Shown one piece after another: positions 28,663 through 37,178 of a DNA stretch of 52,313 nucleotides (within the stretch, counting starts at the first letter, position 1; every line of letters begins with the position of its first letter). Source of the DNA: an uncultured Pelagibacteraceae bacterium (GTDB lineage Bacteria > Pseudomonadota > Alphaproteobacteria > Pelagibacterales > AG-422-B15); NCBI GenBank assembly GCA_902610585.1, contig CACLWE010000003.1, positions 1 to 52,313 on the forward strand, given 5' to 3'. Under the pieces are notes generated by a model. It did no database searches. It saw only the letters and a program-made list of their open reading frames with translations, and was not told the origin of the DNA. The position numbers were made by a program, and so were the translations under genes.

Positions 28663-31098
28663 CTAGGATCTAAGTTTCTGATTATCAGGATCGTATGGAC
28701 TTTCGGGTATAACCGTTACATCAAACATATCTCCCAAAATATCGATCTTTAACTTTGTGCCTACTTCTGAATGAGCTGGATTGACCATAGCTAAAGCGAG
28801 AGACTTATTTACTCGAAAGCCAAAATTTCCACCTGTAGCGCGACCAATAACTTTGCCATCAGCATATATTGGATTATTGCCAAGTACATCAGCATCTTTG
28901 ACACCATGAACTTCAAGAGTTACGAAGGAATTTTCAAAACCTTTTTCTCTCCACTGAACTAATGCATCTCTGCCTATGAATTGACCTTTGTTTGGGTGAA
29001 TGAACCTGTCTATTCCTGACTCATATCCGGCGTATTCAATTGATAATTCTGTGCCAATTAGTTTGTAGGATTTCTCAATTCTCAAAGAGTCCATTGCTCT
29101 TATGCCAAAAGGCTTTAAACCCAGATCTTTTCCTGCATCCATTAATGTATCGAATATATGATTTTGTACTTCAATTGGTGAGTGGATTTCCCATCCTAAT
29201 TCGCCAACGAAATTTACTCTTATTGCAAGTGTTTCTGCAGCGCCAATTTTTACTTTTTTACCTGATAGCCATGGGAAACCCTCATTTGTGAAATCATCCT
29301 CAGATACCCTTTGAAGAAGTTCTCTCGACTTCGGACCAGCGACAACTAATACTCCAATTTGATTTGTAATATTTTCAAATTTTACACTTCTGTCATCGGG
29401 CATATGTTTTTTAACCCAATCATGGTCCAGCCGCTGCCAAGCTCCAGCAGAAACACAATAAAAACTATCATGAGACTCTCTCATTATTGTAAATTCTGAG
29501 TGTACTCCTCCTTTGGAATTCAAAGCATGACAGAGATTTGTCCTTCCTATCTTTTTCGGCAATTTATTAGCAACTAAATTATCTAGGAATTCTTCTGCTC
29601 CTGGTCCGCTTATTCTGCATTTTGCAAATGCGGTCATATCTAAAAGACCTACATTTTCTGTTACATTTTTACATTCATTTGCAATGTGCTCAAACCAAGC
29701 TGATCGCCTGAATGACCAATCGTCTTCTTGAGGAACTCCTTCAGGAGCAAACCAGTTTGCGCGCTCCCAACCAAACTTTTGACCAAAAACTGCACCTAAA
29801 TTTTTCAGCCTATCATAACAAGGAGCTTGTCTTAATGGCCGGCCTGCGGGCCTTTCTTCATCAGGATAATGGATTGTGAAAACGTTAGCATAAGCTTCTT
29901 CATTTTTTTTGATTAAATATGATTTTGATGCGTAATCGCCAAACCTTCTGGGTTCAACCCCGAGCATATCAATGGTCGGTTCGCCATCAACAATCCATTC
30001 TGCGATCTGCCAGCCTGCACCACCAGCAGCTGTTACGCCAAACGAATGACCGTCATTTAAATATAAATTTTTTCTATCCCATGCTGGACCGATAATTGGG
30101 CTTCCATCTGGAGTATAACAAATAGCACCATTATAAACTTTCTTAATTCCTGCTTCTCCAAAAATAGGAACTCTGTGAATGGCATGCTCTATATGGGGGC
30201 CAAGTCTGTCTAAGTCTTCTTGGAATAATTCATACTCACAGTCTTTGCTAGGTCCATTGACATAGCAACATGGTGCACCATTTTCATATGGTCCAAGAAT
30301 TAATCCACCAGCTTCCTCACGCATATACCATGCGCCGTCAGATCCTCTAAGTACACCCATTTCAGGAAGGCCTTCTTTTTGTCTTTCTAGAATTTTAGGA
30401 TGAGCTTCTGTAACGATATATTGATGCTCAACAGGTATCACAGGAATATCTAGTCCAACCATTTCTCCAGTTTGCCGGACAAAATTTCCCGAGCATGAAA
30501 CAACAATATCACATTTGATCTCACCTTTATCAGTTGTAACAATCCAACTATCATCTGGTAACTGTTCAAGTCCTATGACCGCTGTTTGTCTATAAATTTC
30601 AGCTCCAAGCGCTCTTGCTCCTTTGGCTAGAGCTTGAGTAAGATCATTGGGTTGTATGTATCCATCCTCAGGGTGCTGTATAGCACCCACTAAGCCCTCA
30701 GTTGAACAAAGCGGCCAGACTTTTTGAACTTCTTCGGGAGTTAAAAAATTGACTTTAACACCTATTGTTTCCGCAACACCTGCATATTGACGATACTCAT
30801 CCATTCTATCCTGGTTTTCAGCAAGTCGAATATTACTTACTTGCCTAAAGCCAACATCTTGGCCAGTTTCCTTTTCAAGTTCTTGATAAAATTTTACTGA
30901 GTATTTATGGATTTGTCCAACAGAGTAACTCATGTTGAATAAAGGCATCAAACCCGCAGCGTGCCACGTCGAACCTGATGTAAGTTCTTTGCGTTCGCAC
31001 AAAACTACATCAGACCATCCTTTTTTTGCAAGATGGTAAAGCGTACTAACTCCAACTACACCGCCACCGATGACGACAACTTTAGCTTTATTTTTCAT
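28663..31098 (-). CDS. dimethylglycine/sarcosine dehydrogenase-like FAD-GcvT fusion enzyme
   Basis: This enzyme oxidatively removes a methyl group from an N-methylglycine and transfers the carbon to tetrahydrofolate. The N-terminal half is a DAO-type flavoprotein: GGGVVG at 11-16 and TSGSTWHAAGL, whose His46 matches the covalent-FAD His of DMGDH and SARDH. The C-terminal half (from about residue 430) is a GcvT-like folate domain. I chose ATG at 31098 (811 residues), five bases after the preceding stop; a TTG at 31119 would overlap the DUF1326 gene. Because sarcosine is already covered by SoxBDAG, dimethylglycine is the likelier substrate, but sarcosine or another N-methyl compound cannot be excluded. 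Confidence 0.88.
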   Translation of the reverse strand: MKNKAKVVVIGGGVVGVSTLYHLAKKGWSDVVLCERKELTSGSTWHAAGLMPLFNMSYSVGQIHKYSVKFYQELEKETGQDVGFRQVSNIRLAENQDRMDEYRQYAGVAETIGVKVNFLTPEEVQKVWPLCSTEGLVGAIQHPEDGYIQPNDLTQALAKGARALGAEIYRQTAVIGLEQLPDDSWIVTTDKGEIKCDIVVSCSGNFVRQTGEMVGLDIPVIPVEHQYIVTEAHPKILERQKEGLPEMGVLRGSDGAWYMREEAGGLILGPYENGAPCCYVNGPSKDCEYELFQEDLDRLGPHIEHAIHRVPIFGEAGIKKVYNGAICYTPDGSPIIGPAWDRKNLYLNDGHSFGVTAAGGAGWQIAEWIVDGEPTIDMLGVEPRRFGDYASKSYLIKKNEEAYANVFTIHYPDEERPAGRPLRQAPCYDRLKNLGAVFGQKFGWERANWFAPEGVPQEDDWSFRRSAWFEHIANECKNVTENVGLLDMTAFAKCRISGPGAEEFLDNLVANKLPKKIGRTNLCHALNSKGGVHSEFTIMRESHDSFYCVSAGAWQRLDHDWVKKHMPDDRSVKFENITNQIGVLVVAGPKSRELLQRVSEDDFTNEGFPWLSGKKVKIGAAETLAIRVNFVGELGWEIHSPIEVQNHIFDTLMDAGKDLGLKPFGIRAMDSLRIEKSYKLIGTELSIEYAGYESGIDRFIHPNKGQFIGRDALVQWREKGFENSFVTLEVHGVKDADVLGNNPIYADGKVIGRATGGNFGFRVNKSLALAMVNPAHSEVGTKLKIDILGDMFDVTVIPESPYDPDNQKLRS

Positions 31099-31103
31099 AT
31101 GAA

Positions 31104-31784
31104 TTATGGTCCGGCCCAATCAACAGCACAATATTCGGCACTTCCACCTGTGAAATCCCAATTACGGCCGTGATCTCTAATCCTACTTCTTTTTGATCCT
31201 TTGCAAACAATTATTTCTGGCGCAACCCAATATTTTAAGTTTGATACTTTTACTACTTCGCCTCTCTCTTTTCCTGGCTCATGTTCAATTCGACCGTCTA
31301 AGATTTCTGGAATTGTAAACGACCATCCATCGTCGGTTTCTTTATATGATATAGAACATCTTTTTACGCCAAGGAAGTTTGCAATCATATGTCTAAACCA
31401 ACCTGTTTGTCCACCCGCTTGGCCTGAGAAAATAACTGCGAGCGCATCAGCTGCGTCATCAGATGCTTTTTCATCAATATATAATCCTGCTGTCCAACCG
31501 CCTGAACCTAAAGGGCCAGGAACTTCTAAAAGAATCGCAACATTTAAACCACTTAAATCCATTATTCCTTTTGACTCTCTTTTGATAGGGTTAAATCCAG
31601 ACCACTTTTCTTCTGCGTATCCTTCTTCGATATTAATTCCCCACCATGAAAAGCATTTACCATTTGGTGAATTTGGAACCGCTCTTCCCAGGGACATCGG
31701 ACAATTGCAAAATACATCGCAGTTACAATTCAGCAAAAAATTTCCTTTTATTTCCCAGTGTAAGTTTAGTGGATTTACAGTCAT
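31104..31784 (-). CDS. DUF1326 domain-containing protein
   Basis: A 226-residue soluble protein of unknown function. It has the DUF1326 cysteine cluster near the N-terminus: Cys20, Cys22, Cys26 and Cys28 in the pattern CxCxxxCxCP, which looks like a metal site. DUF1326 genes commonly sit next to DUF2182 membrane proteins, and that pairing is seen here (four-base gap). Its position after SCO and PCuAC genes suggests a part in copper handling, which is an inference. Confidence 0.87.
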   Translation of the reverse strand: MTVNPLNLHWEIKGNFLLNCNCDVFCNCPMSLGRAVPNSPNGKCFSWWGINIEEGYAEEKWSGFNPIKRESKGIMDLSGLNVAILLEVPGPLGSGGWTAGLYIDEKASDDAADALAVIFSGQAGGQTGWFRHMIANFLGVKRCSISYKETDDGWSFTIPEILDGRIEHEPGKERGEVVKVSNLKYWVAPEIIVCKGSKRSRIRDHGRNWDFTGGSAEYCAVDWAGP

Positions 31785-31788
31785 ATAG

Positions 31789-32670
31789 TTAAATAAATAT
31801 TAAATACGCCCCCCAACCTACTAGAAGAATGCCCAGAAATCTAGAGCTAAGTTTCTCGTAAGGCAGCATTTTTTCAGCCAATACAATTACTGTTATTGCG
31901 GCAACCCAAAGTAAATTCATAACTCCATTTACAAAAAGCAGGAGCATAATAACCCAGCAGCACCCTAAGCAAAATAAACCATGCTTTAAACCCACATAGG
32001 CAACATTTCCGTATCCTTTAATAGGACCTGACATTAGAAACGATAAGGGGTTTCTACATTTCTCAAGACATGTGTCTTTCAAACTTGTAAATTGAAATGC
32101 ACCTGCTCCAACCAGAAATAATCCTGCAAGAATATTATTTTGTAATGTTCCCATCATATCGACTACCCCGTTATTGTGAAAAATATATTGAAGAGTACAA
32201 GCAATAAGTGAAAAAATTGTCCAAATTAAAATATAAGTGAATGAAATCACTATCATCTCAATAATAATATTCGATGATATCTGCATATTCGATCTCATCA
32301 CTCTAAAAATATTTAAAAAGATAAATGTAGATGGAAGCATCATCGCAAACATCATGACGGTCCACATTACGAACATCACGATAAAATCATTTATTGTCCA
32401 CTTTCCTGTCATTGGCATCATAAGAAAATTGATTGATGAGTTTTTTTCATTCATATTCATTGAGTCCATAGTCATTTCAGTATCAGACATCGAGTTCATC
32501 GACATTTCATTTTCTGACGCGGTTTCCATTGACATTGTCATTGGATTTTTATTTTGCATCATTAATTCCATTGGATTAGATGCCATGAGGAATAAATAGT
32601 ACCAAGCTAAAGCAATTAGCAAGGTGAGAAAAAAAAGTGTAGTGATATATTCAATTTTAAATGTTTTCAT
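31789..32670 (-). CDS. DUF2182 membrane protein with Met-rich periplasmic segment
   Basis: A 293-residue integral membrane protein of the DUF2182 family (predicted metal-binding). After the first helix comes a segment (residues about 29-87) with 17 methionines, many spaced as MxM or MxxM, together with acidic residues. This resembles Cu(I)-binding Met motifs of periplasmic copper proteins. The core family motif MWTVMMFAMMLPS and a CLGCCW stretch in a later helix follow. The start codon overlaps the stop of the PCuAC gene (TAATG), so the two are coupled. A copper transport or membrane-chaperone role is likely but unproven. Confidence 0.85.
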   Translation of the reverse strand: MKTFKIEYITTLFFLTLLIALAWYYLFLMASNPMELMMQNKNPMTMSMETASENEMSMNSMSDTEMTMDSMNMNEKNSSINFLMMPMTGKWTINDFIVMFVMWTVMMFAMMLPSTFIFLNIFRVMRSNMQISSNIIIEMIVISFTYILIWTIFSLIACTLQYIFHNNGVVDMMGTLQNNILAGLFLVGAGAFQFTSLKDTCLEKCRNPLSFLMSGPIKGYGNVAYVGLKHGLFCLGCCWVIMLLLFVNGVMNLLWVAAITVIVLAEKMLPYEKLSSRFLGILLVGWGAYLIFI

Positions 32671-33125
32671 TAATGTTCTGTATGATCATCTTGACTTTTT
32701 TGAGTTTCAACCTCAAAAAGTACTTTGATCTCGCCTGCATTTTCAAATACTAAAGACCCTTCTAAACTTATTCCATGAGTTAATTCAATGCTAAAATTTG
32801 AAAACATTATATGGTGCGTGCTGGGTTTGAGCGATTTAGCTTTTTGTGGAGGGATTTCAATGAAATCAACTTTACTCATTGTAACCATTCCATTCTCCAT
32901 ACTTGAATAATGTAACTCTGTATCTGCAAAGTCAGTAACAACTTTAATTAGACGATCTGTCTCGAAACCCATGTTTACTATTTTCATATATCCGGCTGCA
33001 GGGCCTGATGAAATTACAAACTTTATGTGTGGGTGATTTATATTAATATGATCTTTTTGAAATTGATGAGCAAATCCAATTTTTGTAAAAATTAAAAACA
33101 AAACTATTATTAGTGCTTTATACAA
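32670..33125 (-). CDS. periplasmic copper chaperone PCu(A)C
   Basis: A 151-residue exported protein with an N-terminal signal (hydrophobic to about residue 19, ending GFA). It has the exact PCuAC copper motif: His72, ten residues, Met83, 21 residues, His105-x-Met107. PCuAC proteins carry Cu(I) in the periplasm and supply the CuA site of cytochrome oxidase, often with a SCO protein, and a SCO gene lies two genes upstream. The His-rich start of the mature part and the C-terminal DDHTEH could hold extra copper. Confidence 0.9.
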   Translation of the reverse strand: MYKALIIVLFLIFTKIGFAHQFQKDHININHPHIKFVISSGPAAGYMKIVNMGFETDRLIKVVTDFADTELHYSSMENGMVTMSKVDFIEIPPQKAKSLKPSTHHIMFSNFSIELTHGISLEGSLVFENAGEIKVLFEVETQKSQDDHTEH

Positions 33126-33128
33126 CCC

Positions 33129-33374
33129 TTAATCTCTCTCTGTCGAAAACATACAGACATCATTAACGCAAGTTAAAACGCATAATAAGTTTTTATCTTT
33201 GTTATGATAAGATGCCCACAATTCAGTCTTTTCATGTTTTAAAAGAAGTTCAACATTAGCATCACAATTTTTTTTTGATGCTTGTTCAGATGCCAATTCT
33301 CTATATTTATTTGTTTCTATTATTTCGGAACAAGACAATAAAACAAAAAAAATAATTATTAATATTTTATACAT
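33129..33374 (-). CDS. small Cys-rich lipoprotein, unknown function
   Basis: An 81-residue protein that I do not recognise. The N-terminus is a lipoprotein signal with lipobox LLSC (lipidated Cys15). The mature part has four more cysteines (37, 65, 69, 74), the last three in a CxxxCxxxxC spacing. It lies three bases before PCuAC and two after SCO, so it belongs to the copper module. A metal-binding or disulfide-bonded role at the membrane surface is plausible. Confidence 0.8.
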   Translation of the reverse strand: MYKILIIIFFVLLSCSEIIETNKYRELASEQASKKNCDANVELLLKHEKTELWASYHNKDKNLLCVLTCVNDVCMFSTERD

Positions 33375-33376
33375 TG

Positions 33377-34027
33377 TTATAGATTTTTTAAATCTTCAAC
33401 CATTTGTTCAATACTAGAACCAAACGGAAGTATGCTTCTTAATACATCATCATCATCAAAAATATAATAGAAAGCAGTATGCTGAACCATATAATTTTTT
33501 TCTTTATCACTTATTTCCTCAGATTGTTCAGATGTACCTAAATAATTTTGATGTTCTGAATTTGTTGCTGGCTCTACATGCACAAAAAAATCTTTCCATA
33601 TGGGCATTAGATTTTCATGTGTACCCGTCAAACCAATTAAATTATTGCTAAAGTTGCTGAGAAATTCTTTTAATCGGTCAGGGTTATCCCTAGCAGGATC
33701 AACTGTTACAAAGAAAAATTTTATATTTTCAATTGAATGGTTTTCTCTATTTAATTGATCAATGGCATTGCTCATAAGATTTGCACTGATTGGACAAATA
33801 TCTGGGCAATGTGTGAAACCAAAAAAAAATACTTTACTATATCCGCTGTAAGTTCTTTCGCTTACATCAACCCCAAAATGGTCAACAGCGGTAAATTTTA
33901 AATCAATGTTGTTTGATACCTCTGAAGTATTATCTTTAAATAATTCAGAAACTGCCCAACCGGCGACGACTGCTAATATAATAATTGAGAGGAATAAAAG
34001 TTGATTAACTTTTCTTTTTGAAATCAT
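33377..34027 (-). CDS. SCO1/SenC family copper chaperone
   Basis: A 216-residue membrane-anchored thioredoxin-fold protein. One N-terminal helix (about 10-28) holds it on the periplasmic face. The copper ligands are Cys74 and Cys78 in CPDIC, plus His183 in the MVQHTAFYY block. SCO proteins deliver copper to, or reduce, the CuA site of cytochrome c oxidase subunit II. The start overlaps the stop of the DmdA-like gene (TAATG), so it is translationally coupled to a methyltransferase gene, which is unusual. Confidence 0.93.
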   Translation of the reverse strand: MISKRKVNQLLFLSIIILAVVAGWAVSELFKDNTSEVSNNIDLKFTAVDHFGVDVSERTYSGYSKVFFFGFTHCPDICPISANLMSNAIDQLNRENHSIENIKFFFVTVDPARDNPDRLKEFLSNFSNNLIGLTGTHENLMPIWKDFFVHVEPATNSEHQNYLGTSEQSEEISDKEKNYMVQHTAFYYIFDDDDVLRSILPFGSSIEQMVEDLKNL

Positions 34028-35163
34028 TATTCCATTTTTTCAAGTCTAGAACTAAATGGTAAAGGAACAACTTCTACTTCTCGTTTTTCTCCATCATGAT
34101 CAATTTGATATACTTCTTCTGAATTAATCAAATCAATATCAATAAACCCTAAAGCAATATTGCACCCAAAGTTCGGGCTATAAATGCAGCTGGTTATAAA
34201 TCCTTTTTTTTCAGAGTTGTTATCAAACAACGGTATTCTTGTCATATTATATCCAATCTTCTTTCCTGAAATTTTAAAACCAGTGAATTGTTTTTTAATG
34301 CCTTCTTCTCTAATTTTTAAAAGAGCATCTTTTCCAACAAAATCTGCTTCTTGATCAAGATCATAAAATTTTGGTAGGTTTAGTTCTAAAGGGTTTTCAG
34401 CTAATGAGGTATCTCCTTGGTGAGAAATCATACCGGCTTCGATTCTATCAATTTGATTAGGACAACTTGGTACAATTTTAAACTCTTTTCCTGCTTCCAT
34501 TAGTGCATTCCATAATGCTGGACCATCTTCTTCTCTTGTTATATAAATTTCGTATCCAAATTGGTTACTCCAACCGCTGCGTGCAATGACGATATCTAGT
34601 CCAAATAAGTTTGTTTCGATAAATTGATAATATTTTAATCCCATAATAACTGGATCATCATTTGTAGCTTTTCTCATGAGTTCTTTTGAGCGCGGGCCTT
34701 GCAATGAAAGAGGACAAGCTTCGGGCTCTGAAATCTTAACATTAAACTTACCAGATAAAGCAACGCCTTTACACCACAGTATTGCATCAGAATCTGCAAT
34801 ACTCAGCCAGTACTTATTTTCATTAAACTTTAAAATTAATGGATCATTTATGATTCCACCATTTTCATCTGTCATAAATGCGTAACGACAAAACCCATCT
34901 TTAAAAGTTGATAGATTTCTTGGCGTCATATACTGAACAAATTTAGCAGCGTCTTCTCCAATAATTTCAATTTGTCTCTCCGCTGCCACATCCCATAATG
35001 TTACATCATTTATTAATGATTGGTATTCCTCCTCTGGAGTCGTGTAGCCAACAGGCATCGTCATATGGTTATAAGTTGTAAAATTGGTAGCGCCATATTT
35101 TAGCGTCTCTTCAAAGAAAGGTGATTTTCTAATCCTTGGGGTGTATATGATACCTTTTGGCAT
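34027..35163 (-). CDS. DmdA-like GcvT-family THF-dependent demethylase
   Basis: A 378-residue GcvT-fold protein. Motif order and length agree with DMSP demethylase DmdA of SAR11: YNHM near the N-terminus, LWDVAAERQIEI, WLSIADSDAILWCKG, ARSGWSNQFGYEIYI and CPNQIDRIEAG. DmdA moves a methyl group from dimethylsulfoniopropionate to tetrahydrofolate. The start at 35163 is set by AAGGAG eight bases upstream; an in-frame ATG at 35184 would contain that site. It leads the long minus-strand operon, opposite the homocysteine methyltransferase. Whether the substrate is DMSP or another methylated compound such as betaine is not settled by sequence, as many DmdA paralogues differ in substrate. Confidence 0.75.
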   Translation of the reverse strand: MPKGIIYTPRIRKSPFFEETLKYGATNFTTYNHMTMPVGYTTPEEEYQSLINDVTLWDVAAERQIEIIGEDAAKFVQYMTPRNLSTFKDGFCRYAFMTDENGGIINDPLILKFNENKYWLSIADSDAILWCKGVALSGKFNVKISEPEACPLSLQGPRSKELMRKATNDDPVIMGLKYYQFIETNLFGLDIVIARSGWSNQFGYEIYITREEDGPALWNALMEAGKEFKIVPSCPNQIDRIEAGMISHQGDTSLAENPLELNLPKFYDLDQEADFVGKDALLKIREEGIKKQFTGFKISGKKIGYNMTRIPLFDNNSEKKGFITSCIYSPNFGCNIALGFIDIDLINSEEVYQIDHDGEKREVEVVPLPFSSRLEKME

Positions 35164-35169
35164 TCTGTT

Positions 35170-35175
35170 CTCCTT
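35170..35175 (-). promoter_or_regulatory. ribosome-binding site of the DmdA-like gene
   Basis: AAGGAG seven to eight bases before the ATG at 35163. It decides against the upstream in-frame ATG at 35184, because that start would place the site inside the coding region. Confidence 0.75.
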
Positions 35176-35268
35176 AATGATCAAACTTTATAAACCATAA
35201 AGTCACAAAAAGTAAATCATTTTCCTACGTTTCTACTTACTAATTAAAACTATAAATGATACAAAATA

Positions 35269-36195
35269 ATGATGAGTGGAAGATATGAAAATTTAATGAA
35301 ACGTATTCATGCTGGAGAAAATATTCTTCTTGATGGGGCTACTGGTTCAGAACTTGAAAACCGTGGTATTAAAATGGATAATTCTTGGTGTGGCACAGCC
35401 TCCTTAGAAAGCGATACATTGAAGCAAATACATAAAGATTATATTGAGGCTGGATCAAGTATTATAACTACAAATACTTATGCAACAAATCGAATGATCT
35501 TAGAAACTGCGGGGGTAGATAATCAATTCAAAGAAATAAATCTAAGTGCGATAAATGCAGCTCTAGAAGCCAGGGAGGAATGTGGTAGAGATGATGTACT
35601 TATAGCTGGGTCCTTGTCTCATCAAATACCGTATGAGGATGCCTTTGAAACACAAGAGGAAAAAGAGAAATTTAAGAAAAAACTCACACCCGAATATTTT
35701 CAAAAGTCTTTTGATGAGCTTGCTTTTTTTCTAGCCGATAATGGGTGTGATTTTATTCTACTCGAGTTAATGTATCGACCAGATCGAATTGAAATAATTT
35801 TTGATTCAGCAAGTAAGGCTGGATTGCCTGTGTGGGCTGGATTCTCATCTAGAAATAAAGACGGGTTGATAGCCCTTACCACAGACTATGACTATAGTTT
35901 TAAAAAAATGATTAGTAATGTGAAACATCATAAATTGGATGCAGTAGGAATAATGCATTGTGAAATTAATGTAATAGAACAAAGTATTAAAGAACTTAAA
36001 GAAGTATATGACCTTCCTGTTATGGCGTATCCAGAAGTAGCGGTATTTAATTTTCCACACTACGACATGAGCAATGTAATTTCTCCTGATGATTATTTAA
36101 TTGAAGCAAAAAAGTGGAAGGATGCTGGAGCGCAAATTATAGGTGGATGTTGTGGCACAACAGTTGAACACATTAAAGTACTCAATCAATTATAG
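35269..36195 (+). CDS. homocysteine S-methyltransferase family protein (candidate betaine-homocysteine methyltransferase)
   Basis: A 308-residue zinc-dependent methyltransferase barrel. The zinc cysteines are visible: Cys231 (in MHCE) and the pair Cys294-Cys295 in GGCCGTT. The N-terminal LLDGATGSELENRG block is typical of the BHMT/MmuM family. The methyl donor could be glycine betaine or S-methylmethionine. Betaine is favoured by the neighbours: a betaine-type ABC transporter on one side and dimethylglycine and sarcosine oxidation on the other. It would yield methionine and dimethylglycine. It is divergent from the DmdA-like gene across an 84-base gap and abuts the stop of an EamA gene. Confidence 0.85.
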   Translation: MMSGRYENLMKRIHAGENILLDGATGSELENRGIKMDNSWCGTASLESDTLKQIHKDYIEAGSSIITTNTYATNRMILETAGVDNQFKEINLSAINAALEAREECGRDDVLIAGSLSHQIPYEDAFETQEEKEKFKKKLTPEYFQKSFDELAFFLADNGCDFILLELMYRPDRIEIIFDSASKAGLPVWAGFSSRNKDGLIALTTDYDYSFKKMISNVKHHKLDAVGIMHCEINVIEQSIKELKEVYDLPVMAYPEVAVFNFPHYDMSNVISPDDYLIEAKKWKDAGAQIIGGCCGTTVEHIKVLNQL

Positions 36196-37107
36196 TTAGC
36201 CCGTATCTTCTTCAGTCTTTGATGCAAATATTATTTCTGTTAACCCAGCAAATATAATAAAAGAGCTGCCTAATATTTCTCTCCATCCAATAAGCTCATC
36301 TGTTAATACCGCGGCACTGAAAGTGCCCACAACTATTTCAAAAAGTATAATTATAGAAAATATGCCTGCACCAATTCTACTTGGTGCACCTAAGATCACT
36401 ATATTTGTCGGTATATGAAATAAAATTGCAATTAAAATTAGCCACGGCATCATTGCAACCCATGACTCTATTGATGGAGCATCACCTAGGTAGTCGCTCA
36501 AGAAATATGATTGTACTAATGTAAATATGCCACCATAAAAAAAGAATGAAAATAAGATAGGATATATTCCCTCTGGCTTTTTTATCTCCATTCTAACTGC
36601 TGATGCGGCAATAAGAATTCCGCCTAATAAAGCAATCCAATCACCAGAATTTTGTGGTAAAGGTATCACGCCCTCTTGACCAAAAACTATCCAAACACCA
36701 GATAGTGCAAGAGCTAATGTAATGTATCTATAAAAACGTGGAATTTGTCTAAGAAATACTATTTCAAAAATAGTTGTCCAAACTGGGGTTATATAAAAGA
36801 GTATTAAAGCTCTAACTACATCTGTCAGTAAAAAACTATTAGCGTAGCAAGCAATACCTCCTCCAAACAAAAGTCCAATTAGAGGATACTCTAAGCCAAA
36901 AGACTGACCTTTATAGAGCCTCCAAAGTGATATTGGAAGCAGCATTGCAAAAGGTATAACCATTTGAGAAATCGTTGCCCATCCGCCCGTTAAACCACCA
37001 GCCTCTAACGCTCTTTGAGGGATCCAGAATAAACCCCACATACCTGCAGCGATTAATAACGCAAAGCTAATTGTATAATAGTAAGGATGTCTTGATGAGG
37101 TGATCAT
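36196..37107 (-). CDS. EamA/DMT family transporter
   Basis: A 303-residue membrane protein with about ten helices in two EamA repeats. The substrate is unknown. Its stop codon directly abuts that of the convergent homocysteine methyltransferase. A strong terminator separates it from the betaine binding-protein gene upstream, so it probably has its own promoter or relies on readthrough. Its place between betaine uptake and betaine use suggests export or import of a related metabolite, but that rests on context only. Confidence 0.87.
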   Translation of the reverse strand: MITSSRHPYYYTISFALLIAAGMWGLFWIPQRALEAGGLTGGWATISQMVIPFAMLLPISLWRLYKGQSFGLEYPLIGLLFGGGIACYANSFLLTDVVRALILFYITPVWTTIFEIVFLRQIPRFYRYITLALALSGVWIVFGQEGVIPLPQNSGDWIALLGGILIAASAVRMEIKKPEGIYPILFSFFFYGGIFTLVQSYFLSDYLGDAPSIESWVAMMPWLILIAILFHIPTNIVILGAPSRIGAGIFSIIILFEIVVGTFSAAVLTDELIGWREILGSSFIIFAGLTEIIFASKTEEDTG

Positions 37108-37118
37108 AAAAGTTAACT

Positions 37119-37153
37119 AAAAAAAAGGCCTTGCACAAAAGTAACAAGGCCTT
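37119..37153 (-). terminator. rho-independent terminator after the betaine-binding protein gene
   Basis: Nine-base perfect stem (CAAGGCCTT in the outer arms), 11-base loop, and on the minus strand a run of about eight T after the stem. It lies 26 bases beyond the stop of the binding-protein gene. This is the clearest terminator in the window and marks the end of the betaine uptake transcript. Confidence 0.88.
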
Positions 37154-37178
37154 AATTTTCTGATTTAGCTATTTAGAC

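Noticed and set aside
31201-31788. A 195-codon open frame on the plus strand opposite the DUF1326 gene
   Set aside because: It is fully antisense to a gene with a recognised family and conserved Cys motif; its translation shows no domain, and low stop frequency opposite a coding frame explains it.
32237-32599. A 120-codon plus-strand frame opposite the DUF2182 gene, rich in Ile, Ser and Val
   Set aside because: Its composition is the complement of the Met-rich stretch (CAT read as ATG and its neighbours), so it is a by-product of that repeat-like coding.
35185-35268. Possible SAM-type riboswitch before the homocysteine methyltransferase
   Set aside because: SAM-V riboswitches precede such genes in SAR11, but the 84-base gap shows no matching conserved core or pseudoknot arms that I can see. 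A covariance search (Infernal) with the Rfam SAM models would settle it.
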